From assembly GCA_902631405.1 (NCBI GenBank), contig CACOYI010000002.1, positions 17,412 to 81,411 on the forward strand: DNA of 64,000 nucleotides. Reading direction: 5' to 3'. A program made the position numbers and the translations under genes. This DNA is from K189A clade bacterium (GTDB taxonomy: Bacteria; Pseudomonadota; Gammaproteobacteria; Pseudomonadales; Azotimanducaceae). Shown here in pieces: positions 34,700 to 43,580 of the stretch. Position 1 is the stretch's first letter, and each line of letters begins with the position of its first letter. The notes beneath the pieces are model-generated. The model ran no database searches. It worked only from the letters and a program-made list of their open reading frames with translations, and was not told the DNA's origin.

Positions 34700-34882
34700 A
34701 TGGAATGGATGAAGTGGCTCTGGGCGATAGCCTTGGGGTTGATGCTCATATCCATTTGGCCTGCTTGGAAACGTTGGCAGGCAAATAAGATAGAGGCTCA
34801 GCCCGGGGATTGGTCGACTGCCACTTTTATACTCGGATTGGTCATGCTCTTTGTGCTACTGCTAGTAGTATCCGTGCAATAA
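34700..34882 (+). CDS. 60-residue two-span membrane protein, unknown
   Basis: ATG at 34700 preceded by GGGATTAAGT; frame also opens at TTG 34688 inside the terminator region. Two hydrophobic spans (WLWAIALGLMLISIWPAW and STATFILGLVMLFVLLLVV) separated by a basic loop. No family recognised. Located between YccA-like protein and the end of the convergent VWA gene. Likely real because the hydrophobic pattern is regular. Confidence 0.6.
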   Translation: MEWMKWLWAIALGLMLISIWPAWKRWQANKIEAQPGDWSTATFILGLVMLFVLLLVVSVQ

Positions 34883-34906
34883 AATCAGATATGTATCCGC
34901 CTGCGC

Positions 34907-36928
34907 TTACTGGCCAGTGAGTGTCGAGTAAAGTTTGGAAAGCTCTTTAGGGAGATCCTCTATTTCTTCGATCACCATATATCGTGAGTCGGGGCACATT
35001 CTTTTCAAATAGTCGTGGCCGGATTTATCGACCGTGACACAAAAGGTCTCTATTCCTTTTTGTTGCGCCTCAATAAGTGCTTTTGCTGTATCCTCCACGC
35101 CGTAATCATGATTCCCCCTTTCAGGGCCATAGTCACAATCTTGGGGGAATCCGTCGCTGATCATAATCATCACTTTCATGGCGCTGCCGGACGAGCATAA
35201 TTTGTGATTTGCGTGTCTGATCGCTGGCCCCATGCGTGTCGAACCCTTCGGTTTTAGAGAGGCAATATTTTGCAGGGTCTGGTTCGAAAATTTGTCCTCA
35301 GGTTCCTTCGCAACGAAAAGCTCAACATTGTCTTTGCTATAACCCGAGAATCCATATATGCCATAGGAGTCCCCCAAAGAATCTAGTGCTGCGGCCATAA
35401 CCAACATGGCCTCTTTCTCCAGGTCGATTATTTTTCGTTCCGGTGGTCCTGCTGGTTCTTCCTCTTCCTCGAGCGCCGAGTACCAACCCGCTCTAATGTC
35501 GATCTCCTTCTCTGGATCGTATCCGGACCAATCCTTAGGCTCTGCTGGTTTAATTGGATCATCTGTAGAGGCTGATAAGTCGACTAGAAAAATGGCGCAA
35601 ACGTCTCGATTAGTTCTTTCTTTTCGAGAGTAGAAACGTTCATCGGGAGTTTTCCCAGCCTTGATATCCTGTCTCGCTTCGATGATTGCATTGAAGTCGA
35701 GTTCATCACCATCTTGAACACGCTTTACGCGCTCCAGTCCCGTTGGTCGAATTTGCTCTAGTTGCTTTTGCACCAGCGGTTGGTATTGGCGTATTACTTG
35801 GTTAAGTTCATCGATCTGCACGTGCTCCTCTGTAAGAAGTTTCTCCTCGTAAACTCGACACCAAGCCTTAAGGTATCTGCGGTTTAGATAATCCCATTCG
35901 TCGTATCTTTTGCTGCGCGAATCTTTTTGGTCCGCGCCCAGCGCGTGTTGAACAGAGGACTTCTCCATATCGATTCGGCGTTTCAAGTTATCGTGTTCCT
36001 CTTTTATCTCTCCGATAGAAAGCCCGATCTCTCTGGTGGTCCCGCTCTCAATAGCCCCCTCTATCGCTTCTGACACCTCCTCGATAGGAACCTGGAACGA
36101 GCTCGATTGGCTATTAAGTTGGTCCTTTAGTTCCTCTAGCTCCTCTTGCCACTCTTCAAGGCGTTCCTCTCGTCCCAACCAATCCAGGAGCGATTCGTCT
36201 TTGGCTCTAATTTTGGAGTCCATTTCCACAGCGTGCTCCCGCTCAATCGTATCGTAGATTTCCTCTAGTGCAGTTACGGTGTCATATACGGAGTGATCTG
36301 AATTGCCTCCGCAGAGCCGCATGTCGAGCATTTTTTCCAGCAACAATGTCCAGCTTCGGGGGAGGCTGTCAGGTAGTTGAGTAATATTTTGTAGGGACCA
36401 ATTTTCGGCATATTGAAAGAGGTCGTCTCGATCAAATTCATCTTCAGACTTTCGATGTTGATATCGGATCAGATGTTTAGTCAGTCCAGGGTAATTTTGG
36501 ATTAGGTGCCCTTTTATCCTCTGGTTTTCTAAGAGATCGAATAATCGTTCCGCTAAGTAGGGGGAGGAGAAATGGCTGAATAGCAGCTGGTACTCGCCTG
36601 TGCGAGGTCCGTATTCTTCTTTTGATAGCTCTCTTGTAGCTAGTGATGGCAGGAGAGACTCTGCGGTGTCGATTGAAAAGTGGAAGGTCCCACATTCCCT
36701 ATACCCAAGTTGTTCCATCACCAAAAAACGATAATCTCCTTCATATCCATCTTTTAACTCGGCCGGCAAAAGGATGCTATCCCGCGTTTGATGGATCGAA
36801 AGCGCCTCTGCTTTTAAGGGCAGGCGAGGATTAAATTCAGTGATTTCTTTCAGGTGGATAAACCTGCCCGCGATACCCTCTGCGAACAGGCTTAACGATG
36901 ACTCAATTTTTGAAAGGGCTACGCTCAA
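34907..36928 (-). CDS. VWA-domain protein (NorD/CbbO-like), 673 aa
   Basis: C-terminal von Willebrand A domain with a MIDAS motif in FLVDLSASTD (about residue 446) and GSTRMGPAIRHANHKL, preceded by a coiled, acidic N-terminal half (ERLEEWQEELEELKDQLNSQ). Same architecture as NorD and CbbO. It starts 11 bases after the AAA+ gene stop, forming a NorQ/NorD-type pair. Such pairs insert metals or activate enzymes (nitric oxide reductase, Rubisco). No such client gene is in the window, so the target is unknown. Confidence 0.85.
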   Translation of the reverse strand: MSVALSKIESSLSLFAEGIAGRFIHLKEITEFNPRLPLKAEALSIHQTRDSILLPAELKDGYEGDYRFLVMEQLGYRECGTFHFSIDTAESLLPSLATRELSKEEYGPRTGEYQLLFSHFSSPYLAERLFDLLENQRIKGHLIQNYPGLTKHLIRYQHRKSEDEFDRDDLFQYAENWSLQNITQLPDSLPRSWTLLLEKMLDMRLCGGNSDHSVYDTVTALEEIYDTIEREHAVEMDSKIRAKDESLLDWLGREERLEEWQEELEELKDQLNSQSSSFQVPIEEVSEAIEGAIESGTTREIGLSIGEIKEEHDNLKRRIDMEKSSVQHALGADQKDSRSKRYDEWDYLNRRYLKAWCRVYEEKLLTEEHVQIDELNQVIRQYQPLVQKQLEQIRPTGLERVKRVQDGDELDFNAIIEARQDIKAGKTPDERFYSRKERTNRDVCAIFLVDLSASTDDPIKPAEPKDWSGYDPEKEIDIRAGWYSALEEEEEPAGPPERKIIDLEKEAMLVMAAALDSLGDSYGIYGFSGYSKDNVELFVAKEPEDKFSNQTLQNIASLKPKGSTRMGPAIRHANHKLCSSGSAMKVMIMISDGFPQDCDYGPERGNHDYGVEDTAKALIEAQQKGIETFCVTVDKSGHDYLKRMCPDSRYMVIEEIEDLPKELSKLYSTLTGQ

Positions 36929-36939
36929 GAGGTACTGAT

Positions 36940-37749
36940 TCAGGGAAGCAGAACATCAACGATATCAGCAACAGCCTGCTGGACAGTCTCGTCATCTGAT
37001 ATCGCACTGACAATGGAGACTTCAGCTGCTCTACGAGGTTCTATGCCGCCAGTGATTAGATCGCCCGTATAGATCAAGAGTCTTGTGCTTACTCCTTCTT
37101 CGAAGCCATGTTGTCTGAGATTCCTCACTTTTGACCCGATTGTTGCCAATCTCGTCGCGATATCGGGCGTTACTCCCGACTCATGCGCGATTATTTCTGA
37201 TTCTGACTCGATGTTTGGGTAGTCAAACTCTAGACTGACAAATCTCTGTCGCGTGCTCGGTTTTAAATCCTTGAGCACGCTCTGGTAGCCGGGATTGTAT
37301 GAAATGACCAGCAAGAACTCTGAGTGCGCATGCAAAAGTTCACCGGTCTTATCTATTGGCAGTATTCTTCGATGGTCAGTAAGCGAGTGAATGAGGACAG
37401 TGGTGTCCTTCCTCGCCTCGACAATCTCGTCGAGATAGCAAATTGCGCCTGATCGAACGGCTTGAGTAAGGGGGCCATCCGACCAAACGGTCTCATCCCC
37501 CTTTAAAAGGTATCTTCCTACCATGTCCGTCGCTGTAAGATCCTCATGACAAGACACTGTGATTAGGTCTTTCTCTCCCGATCTTTTCTCTTCGTCATTC
37601 AACAACCAGTTCATATGCTCAACAAATCTGGTTTTGCCACATCCCGTTGGACCTTTTAGTAGTACGGGCAATTTAGCTTGGTAAGCGGCCTTGAATACCT
37701 CGATTTCATCCGCCAAGGGTAAGTAAAAAGGTGCTTCGACGCTGGCCAT
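36940..37749 (-). CDS. MoxR-type AAA+ ATPase (NorQ/CbbQ-like), 269 aa
   Basis: Walker A GPTGCGKT at residues 33-40, Walker [12 protein letters not shown] (about 107), sensor and arginine-finger region [29 protein letters not shown]. The [24 protein letters not shown] start is typical of NorQ/CbbQ. Works with the downstream VWA partner as a chaperone-like activase. No rbcL or norCB gene is visible. Confidence 0.88.
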   Translation of the reverse strand: MASVEAPFYLPLADEIEVFKAAYQAKLPVLLKGPTGCGKTRFVEHMNWLLNDEEKRSGEKDLITVSCHEDLTATDMVGRYLLKGDETVWSDGPLTQAVRSGAICYLDEIVEARKDTTVLIHSLTDHRRILPIDKTGELLHAHSEFLLVISYNPGYQSVLKDLKPSTRQRFVSLEFDYPNIESESEIIAHESGVTPDIATRLATIGSKVRNLRQHGFEEGVSTRLLIYTGDLITGGIEPRRAAEVSIVSAISDDETVQQAVADIVDVLLP

Positions 37750-37845
37750 GCTAGTCCCAAATCCGATAAGTGGTTTTTACTCTCGCGGAAGACTATACGC
37801 TAAAAATGATAGGATACGAGTACCAGGTGTTCAGATTGGTCAGCA

Positions 37846-38937
37846 ATGAAAGAAAATGATGAGATTCTAGAAGTTACTAGCGCGCTCGTGCCGCCATTAC
37901 TCTCAGCGCTTGACGCTCTTCAGATGGCCAGCAGATTCATGCACCCACCCAACATCGCGGCTGTAGTAGAGGTAATTTCGGATAAACAGCTTGCAGTTCG
38001 CGATGGCCTGAAAGCTTTTCAATCAGCGGAATGGCCGGAAAATCTTGAGCGTTTTTACGTCGCGGTTAAGGAATCTGCGGAAAATGCCTTGGAGGCTTTC
38101 GTTGCCTTTGATGAAGCCGTGAAACAAGCAGAGCCTGCAATGACTGCTTACAAAGCAATGGGGTTAGTAATAAAGTCGGTCGAGTCCATGTATCCCGTCG
38201 CCTCAATGCTTGCTCCTGTCAGTCGATTTTATTTGGAGGATTCATCTCGGAGTGACGATTTACTTCTCAAACGTCTTGAGGACGCAGATACGTCGAAGCC
38301 AGATGTGGGCGTTATGCATGCTAACAACTCAGGTCGTGAAAGAGGCGGCTTTTCTATGTACGTTCCAGAATATTATGAAGGAGAGGAAACGCCGTTGGTG
38401 GTTGCTCTTCACGGTGGAAGTGGGCATGGAAGAAACTTCCTTTGGAGTTGGTTGGTCGCGGCGAGATCAAAAAATGCGATCCTAGTCGCCCCCACCTCGC
38501 TTGGTGGAACATGGGCGTTAACAGATCCTGAAAGGGACATTCAGCATCTTGAATCACTAGTGTCTTACGTAGGAAAAAATTGGAATATAGATTCGAAGAA
38601 AATACTCCTTACAGGCATGTCTGATGGCGGAACATTTACCTATGTCGCGGGACTGGGGAAAAAAAGCGTCTTCACTCATCTCGCTCCTTGCTCAGCATCT
38701 TTCCACCCTATGTTGTTAGAGGCGGCTGAGGCAGAGCGCTTGAATGGCTTGCCGATTTATTTGATCCATGGAGCCCTAGACTGGATGTTTTCAGCCGAAG
38801 TGGCCAGGTCAGCAAAGGAGTCCTTTTTGAAGGCGGGTTCCAGCATCGAATATCACGAGGTCGAGGATTTATCGCATGTATATCCCAGAGAATTCAGCGC
38901 GAGGATATTAGACTGGATGATGGAGAATCGTTTGTGA
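37846..38937 (+). CDS. Alpha/beta-hydrolase, phospholipase/carboxylesterase-like, 363 aa
   Basis: The N-terminal about 130 residues are helical and unassigned. The C-terminal domain has LVVALHGGSGHGRNFL (oxyanion), GMSDGGTFTY (nucleophile Ser), HGALDWMF (Asp) and DLSHVYPRE (His), a full serine-hydrolase triad. It resembles dienelactone/carboxylesterases. The stop overlaps the GNAT start by four bases, so they are translationally coupled. Confidence 0.8.
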   Translation: MKENDEILEVTSALVPPLLSALDALQMASRFMHPPNIAAVVEVISDKQLAVRDGLKAFQSAEWPENLERFYVAVKESAENALEAFVAFDEAVKQAEPAMTAYKAMGLVIKSVESMYPVASMLAPVSRFYLEDSSRSDDLLLKRLEDADTSKPDVGVMHANNSGRERGGFSMYVPEYYEGEETPLVVALHGGSGHGRNFLWSWLVAARSKNAILVAPTSLGGTWALTDPERDIQHLESLVSYVGKNWNIDSKKILLTGMSDGGTFTYVAGLGKKSVFTHLAPCSASFHPMLLEAAEAERLNGLPIYLIHGALDWMFSAEVARSAKESFLKAGSSIEYHEVEDLSHVYPREFSARILDWMMENRL

Positions 38938-39413
38938 CTGAAATCGAAATTGTCACCTTCGATCCAAAATACTCCGACGCTTTCGCAGAATTAAATTATG
39001 CGTGGATAAGGACCTATTTCTCGATAGAAGAAGAGGATCACCGTTCCCTAGATCATCCCTACGATTATGCTATCGGCCCAGGGGGCGAGATATTCTTTCT
39101 GCTGAGGGGCGATCAAGTGATCGGAACAGTGGCTATGGTCCCAGTCAATAGCAAAGAGACTAACTTAATGACCTTCGAGCTCGCCAAAATGGCTATTGAT
39201 CCGGCTTTTCAAGGACAAGGGCTAGGCCACAAGTTACTATCGCACTGTATAGATTGGGCGAGAGCAAAGGGAGCCAAATACATTGTCTTAACCACAAACG
39301 ATATTCTCAAACCTGCTCTACGGGTTTACGAGAAAGCTGGTTTTGCTGAAGAAACAGACAACTTTGATAATCGTTATCGTAGAGGTAATTTGACTATGCG
39401 ACTAGTTCTGTAG
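38934..39413 (+). CDS. GNAT N-acetyltransferase, 159 aa
   Basis: Acetyl-CoA-binding motif with ELAKMAIDPAFQGQGLGHKLLSHCIDWARAKGAKYIVLTTN (about 85-125) and AGF near the end. A GTG start (38934) overlaps the esterase stop. Acetylates an amine; acceptor unknown. Confidence 0.88.
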   Translation: MTEIEIVTFDPKYSDAFAELNYAWIRTYFSIEEEDHRSLDHPYDYAIGPGGEIFFLLRGDQVIGTVAMVPVNSKETNLMTFELAKMAIDPAFQGQGLGHKLLSHCIDWARAKGAKYIVLTTNDILKPALRVYEKAGFAEETDNFDNRYRRGNLTMRLVL

Positions 39414-39417
39414 ATGG

Positions 39418-40050
39418 TCAGTCATTGGGGGTAATGCTGAAGTTCAGATTAGCAGCGCTTTTATACGCCTCTCTAGAGGTCAGTCTGCCCGAATAATCAG
39501 ATAAATTAGAACTTAGCTCGAAACCATAGGCTTCTGCCCAAGTCAGGATGGTCGTCATCAGTAAATCAGCTCCACTGAATTTAGCTCCAACAAGATACTC
39601 ATTACTCTCAAGGAAGCTGTCTGCTACCCGTATCTGTTTGTTGAAGCCATCTATAGCGGCTTCAACGGCGGCAGGCGCTGCGCCATATAGCGACTCTAAA
39701 TCTCGATGTTTTCTAATCACGTAAAGAGTATGCGCATCCAACTCCATTTGGATGAATGATATCCATTGGTTGTATAAAGCTCGGTCTTTTGTGTACGGCT
39801 CGGGAATAAATCGCTTTTGCCCATAGGTATCGAAAAGGTATGTAACAATAGCGGCGCTTTCAGTCAAAACGAACTGCTCGTCTGTTAGAACTGGGATTTT
39901 CTCTTTTGGGTTGAGGTTACGGAATTCTGATGTTTGCGTGAAACCTCCCCTCGATCCTATCAATTTGGGTTCGTAGTCGAGCCCAAGCTCATGGCAAGCC
40001 CAGTGAGCCCTCATAGTACGGGATGTCGCACCCCCCCAGATTGTGATCAC
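39418..40050 (-). CDS. Glutathione S-transferase, 210 aa
   Basis: The frame is open further, to 40179, but that region is inside the permease; the GTG at 40050 overlaps the permease stop (GTGA) and begins VITIWGGATSRTMRAHWACHELGLDYEPK, the normal GST start. Also NPKEKIPVLTDEQFVLTESAAIVTYLFDTYG and a C-terminal helical domain. Coupled to the APC permease, so it may act on the imported compound; that is inference. Confidence 0.87.
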   Translation of the reverse strand: MITIWGGATSRTMRAHWACHELGLDYEPKLIGSRGGFTQTSEFRNLNPKEKIPVLTDEQFVLTESAAIVTYLFDTYGQKRFIPEPYTKDRALYNQWISFIQMELDAHTLYVIRKHRDLESLYGAAPAAVEAAIDGFNKQIRVADSFLESNEYLVGAKFSGADLLMTTILTWAEAYGFELSSNLSDYSGRLTSREAYKSAANLNFSITPND

Positions 40051-41459
40051 TTGTTCGCCTCGTCTCCCGCCGTGTTTGCTTTCTTGTTCTCGTAGTAGAC
40101 CAAGAAGATTACGCCCAGCAAAGCCCATATAAAGAGAGTTGCCCACTCGGCAGGCCAGACTAAAGCGCTTGGGCTCCATGGCAAAAACCCAGACAAGAGC
40201 ATTAAGGACATTAATACAGCCCCAGAGCCGACGAGATTCCCATGCTTTACCTTAAATGGTCTGGGCATCTCAGGCTCTTTTTTTCGTAAGACGAGAAAAG
40301 ATATCGCTACGAAAAGAAATGCCACGGTGACGGCAAAGCTACCGCTGTTAATCAACCAGACTAGTATTGTTTCCCCAAAAAACGGAGCCAGGGAAGAAAT
40401 CACCCCTATTGCCGTAATGGCGACATGAGGAGTCTTATATTTTGGATGGATCTTCCCAAGATATTTTGGCAATTTGCCTGACTCTGCGAGTGCGAAGATC
40501 ACGCGAGAGCCGCCAATGATGAAAGCGTTCCAACTTGTTAGAATACCGCCAATGCCGCCGATCACAAGCAAGCTTCCTGCCCATGAACCACCATACAGGT
40601 TCGCCCATAATTCACTGGCGGCATCGGCTGAAGCCATCTCGGAAGATTCTAATTGATCGTTAGTTAGTGCCACGCCAACCGAAATAGAAATTAAGATGTA
40701 CCAGAGAACTGCTAAACCGATTGACAGAGAAAGTAGCACCCCGAGTTTTTTTGGATCCACGTCAATCTCTTCTGCAGATTGAGGTATTACATCAAATCCG
40801 ACGAGCATGGCCGGCACCATGATTAGGACCATGAGAATACCACTAGCAGGGGTTGCGAACAGAGGCGCTGCTTTCGCTAATTCACCCTGAATAGAGGCAC
40901 CAAAGATCAGGACCAGACCGCAGGCGAGGATCATACCGGTGACGATTGTCTGAAGGATCGCAGCGGTTTTAATGCCCACATAGTTTACCGCTGACACAAT
41001 TAATGTGGCCAACACCCCAATTAGAGCATAACTAATGTCGACGTCCGCATTACGTACAGACCAAAGCGTGCCTAGTTTTAAATCTGGAACCAAGTAAGCG
41101 ATTGCTTTTGGGAGTGCTACTGCCTCGAACGCGCAGACATTGATATAAGAGAACAGCAGAGCCCAAGTACATACGAACGACCATCGATCTCCCAATGCTC
41201 GAGACGTATAAATGTGTTCCCCGCCGGCTCTCGGCATCGCCGAGGCGAGTTCACCATAGGTAAGTCCAATCAGGGTGACGGCGATTCCCCCAATCGAAAA
41301 GGCGATGACAGTCCCTAACGTTCCTGCTGAAATTAGCCAATAGTTGGTGACGAGAACCCAGCTCCAACCAATCATTGCTCCAAAAGCAAGTGCAAGAACC
41401 TCGCGCCCCTTTAGGATTTTTTGGAATCCTGACGATGTCTCGTTTTGAACTACACCCAT
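40047..41459 (-). CDS. APC-family amino acid permease, 470 aa
   Basis: About twelve transmembrane helices. GAMIGWSWVLVTNYW near the N-terminus is the family GxG substrate-binding loop; LTYGELASAMPRAGGEHIYTSRALGDRW (about 70-98) is characteristic of the APC superfamily. Substrate unknown (amino acid or amine). Translationally coupled to the GST. Confidence 0.87.
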   Translation of the reverse strand: MGVVQNETSSGFQKILKGREVLALAFGAMIGWSWVLVTNYWLISAGTLGTVIAFSIGGIAVTLIGLTYGELASAMPRAGGEHIYTSRALGDRWSFVCTWALLFSYINVCAFEAVALPKAIAYLVPDLKLGTLWSVRNADVDISYALIGVLATLIVSAVNYVGIKTAAILQTIVTGMILACGLVLIFGASIQGELAKAAPLFATPASGILMVLIMVPAMLVGFDVIPQSAEEIDVDPKKLGVLLSLSIGLAVLWYILISISVGVALTNDQLESSEMASADAASELWANLYGGSWAGSLLVIGGIGGILTSWNAFIIGGSRVIFALAESGKLPKYLGKIHPKYKTPHVAITAIGVISSLAPFFGETILVWLINSGSFAVTVAFLFVAISFLVLRKKEPEMPRPFKVKHGNLVGSGAVLMSLMLLSGFLPWSPSALVWPAEWATLFIWALLGVIFLVYYENKKANTAGDEANK

Positions 41460-41543
41460 TGTTTGATCGCTGATTTCACTTAAATATGCACCGGATTCTA
41501 ATCATAATATGTCTTCAGTTATATTTTGCTTTTAGTTGGGTGC

Positions 41544-41846
41544 ATGGACGCTCCGCATAAGAAGTTTTTTTGGGAGAATGCTTTGAGTAGCTCGATATCC
41601 TTTTCGCATAGACACAAAGATTTTGAAATTGCTCTTTCAGACGAAGGAGTTCTAGAACTCTACTTGGATGGTTGTCTCAGAAAAAAGAGAGAGCGCGGGA
41701 CGAAGGAACCTCAATACGTGTGGACGAATGTTGAGTTAGAGTGGGAGGAGCATCACTACATTGAGGCTCGGTATTGGGCGTCGGTAGACGATCTTCAAAT
41801 AACAGTAAATGGCGCCCCGCTTCTCAAAGGCTCCTTTAAGAATTGA
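41544..41846 (+). CDS. Hypothetical protein, 100 aa
   Basis: Starts MDAPHKKFFWENALSSS; an upstream TTG at 41526 is less likely. Beta-rich, acidic, no signal peptide or known motif (IALSDEGVLELYLDGCLRKKRERG, VELEWEEHHYIEARYW). Thirteen bases before the phytanoyl-CoA dioxygenase gene, so probably co-transcribed. No function assigned. Confidence 0.6.
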   Translation: MDAPHKKFFWENALSSSISFSHRHKDFEIALSDEGVLELYLDGCLRKKRERGTKEPQYVWTNVELEWEEHHYIEARYWASVDDLQITVNGAPLLKGSFKN

Positions 41847-41858
41847 GGTGTTACAAAA

Positions 41859-42629
41859 ATGTCGACCTCCTTCCTCAGCAAAAAACAAATTGATGAATTC
41901 GGACGGTGTGGCTTCCTCGTCCTAAGTTCGCTGATCAACGATACTTTAGTTGAAGGACTGTTGGAAGAAATACGTGGCAACCTTGAGCCACTAAGGGAGC
42001 CTGTTGAATTTGAAGCCGATGTTGGTTACCCCGGCGCTCCCGCGGGTAGAGAGTCTGAAGGCGGGAAAACACCGCGACGCTTGCTTCAGGCGCTCTCTAG
42101 GTCAGAGATCTTCGAGAAAATTTTAGGATTGTCGAGTGTAAAAGGGGCATTGAGAGATCTACTTCACACCGACCGTCTTCTAGTCTCAAGGAATCACCAT
42201 AATTGCATCATGACCAAATACCCAGGATTTAGTAGTGAGACGAATTGGCATCAGGATATACGGTATTGGTCTTTTGAGAGAGCTGAATTGATCTCCGTTT
42301 GGTTCTCCCTAGGGGAGGAGAATTTAAAGAATGGTGGTTTACGAATTATTCCAGGTTCCCACAAGCGGCGCTTATCGGAGACTCGTTTTGATGATAGAAA
42401 ATTTCTTCGAACAGATTTGCCCGAAAATCAGCGATTAATCGACCAAGCGGAAAACGTGAAACTGTCAGGTGGTGATGTTCTGTTTTTTCACTGTAAAGTT
42501 TTCCATGCTGCCGGGAGCAACGAAACTGATTCGCCCAAATTCTCTCCCGTTTTCACAGTGCACACGAGTGACAACGAACCACTGAGCGGTACTAGATCTG
42601 CTGAATTGTCGAGCTACTCCATCTGCTGA
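41859..42629 (+). CDS. Phytanoyl-CoA dioxygenase family (PhyH) protein, 256 aa
   Basis: Fe(II)/2-oxoglutarate oxygenase. Iron ligands: HQD in ETNWHQDIRYWSFE (about 129-131) and His of FHAAGSNETD (about 216); LRIIPGSHKRRL carries the family loop with the 2-oxoglutarate-binding arginine. Resembles hydroxylases of fatty or terpenoid acids. Sits after a small hypothetical gene and before SmrA. Substrate unknown. Confidence 0.85.
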   Translation: MSTSFLSKKQIDEFGRCGFLVLSSLINDTLVEGLLEEIRGNLEPLREPVEFEADVGYPGAPAGRESEGGKTPRRLLQALSRSEIFEKILGLSSVKGALRDLLHTDRLLVSRNHHNCIMTKYPGFSSETNWHQDIRYWSFERAELISVWFSLGEENLKNGGLRIIPGSHKRRLSETRFDDRKFLRTDLPENQRLIDQAENVKLSGGDVLFFHCKVFHAAGSNETDSPKFSPVFTVHTSDNEPLSGTRSAELSSYSIC

Positions 42630-42646
42630 TTTTTGGGGATAACAAA

Positions 42647-43273
42647 ATGAACGATGATGATTTAGAGCTTTTTTTCGAAGAAATGAAGAGCGTCAAGCCT
42701 CTATCCCAGGTGAGAATCGACAAGAACAATAAGCGATCTTTGACTAAAGATGAGAGTAAAAAGAACGCTAGAAGCAACGCTGAGAGCTTCGAGGTCGCGG
42801 TTGAGTCAATGTTCGTCTTATCCGAGGTACCTCAAGTAGAGCCCTTGGAGTTCTTAGAATGGAAACAAGTTGGTGTGCAAAATGCCGTTTTCGATAAGTT
42901 GAAAAGAGGCTCTTACGCGATCGAAGGGGAACTGGACCTTCATAGAAAGTTTGTTGAAGAAGCAAGTAAAGCGGTTTGGGAGTTTTTAAAGAAAGCGTCT
43001 GTGTCTGGCTGGCGCTGCGTCCTCATTAGTCATGGAAAAGGGGAGAAAAGTCCCACGCCCGCTCGTTTAAAAAGCTTTTTAGCGAGGTGGCTCGTTGACC
43101 ACCCTGAGGTCATAGCTTACTCCTCCGCGCAACGATTTCATGGAGGCGTCGGCGCGCTTTATGTTTTACTTAGAAAGTCTGACCTTGAGAAAGAGACGAA
43201 TAGAGAACGCCACGGCTTGAAAAGTGAATACGAGAGCGATGAAGGACTTCTTACGAACAAAGATATGCTTTAA
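42647..43273 (+). CDS. Smr domain endonuclease-like protein (SmrA), 208 aa
   Basis: C-terminal Smr domain: ELDLHRKFVEEASKAVWEFL (LDLH box), VLISHGKGEKSPTPARLKSFLARWL and FHGGVGALYVLL, matching SmrA. The N-terminal 80 residues are charged. The Smr fold nicks branched DNA or mRNA; the specific target is not established. Overlaps the convergent DUF4156 gene end by 23 bases. Confidence 0.85.
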   Translation: MNDDDLELFFEEMKSVKPLSQVRIDKNNKRSLTKDESKKNARSNAESFEVAVESMFVLSEVPQVEPLEFLEWKQVGVQNAVFDKLKRGSYAIEGELDLHRKFVEEASKAVWEFLKKASVSGWRCVLISHGKGEKSPTPARLKSFLARWLVDHPEVIAYSSAQRFHGGVGALYVLLRKSDLEKETNRERHGLKSEYESDEGLLTNKDML

Positions 43274-43559
43274 AGCCCTGTACACCTCCATCGGGAGAGG
43301 TTGATGGAACAATCACGTTAGCTCCCGTCTCCGCCGCCTTGTTTCGCGCTAGAATGGCCAACTCACCGCTTACACTCGTAGCACTACGATCGATTAGTAT
43401 TTTGTCCCTAGTTTGGCTGGATACTTCTGCGACAAGCTCACAATTAACTATGTCCTCTTCGGTTCCCTGTTTGACTAAGGCTCCCTGATCGGAGAGTTCA
43501 ACGAAAGCGCAACCTGGAAAAAGAAGCGTCGCAGCATAAAGTAAAATCTGATTTCTCAT
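43251..43559 (-). CDS. DUF4156 lipoprotein, 102 aa
   Basis: Signal with lipobox-like LLFPGC near residue 17, then VELSDQGALVKQGTEEDIVNCELVAEVSS and ARNKAAETGANVIVPS, typical of DUF4156. Outer-membrane lipoprotein of unknown role. Convergent overlap with SmrA. Confidence 0.8.
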   Translation of the reverse strand: MRNQILLYAATLLFPGCAFVELSDQGALVKQGTEEDIVNCELVAEVSSQTRDKILIDRSATSVSGELAILARNKAAETGANVIVPSTSPDGGVQGFKAYLCS

Positions 43560-43580
43560 CTGGGGATATTCTCCTGTTAG

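Noticed and set aside
39418..40179. Longer 253-aa GST starting inside the permease gene
   Set aside because: The first 43 residues do not resemble a GST, and GTG 40050 overlaps the permease stop and begins a normal GST.
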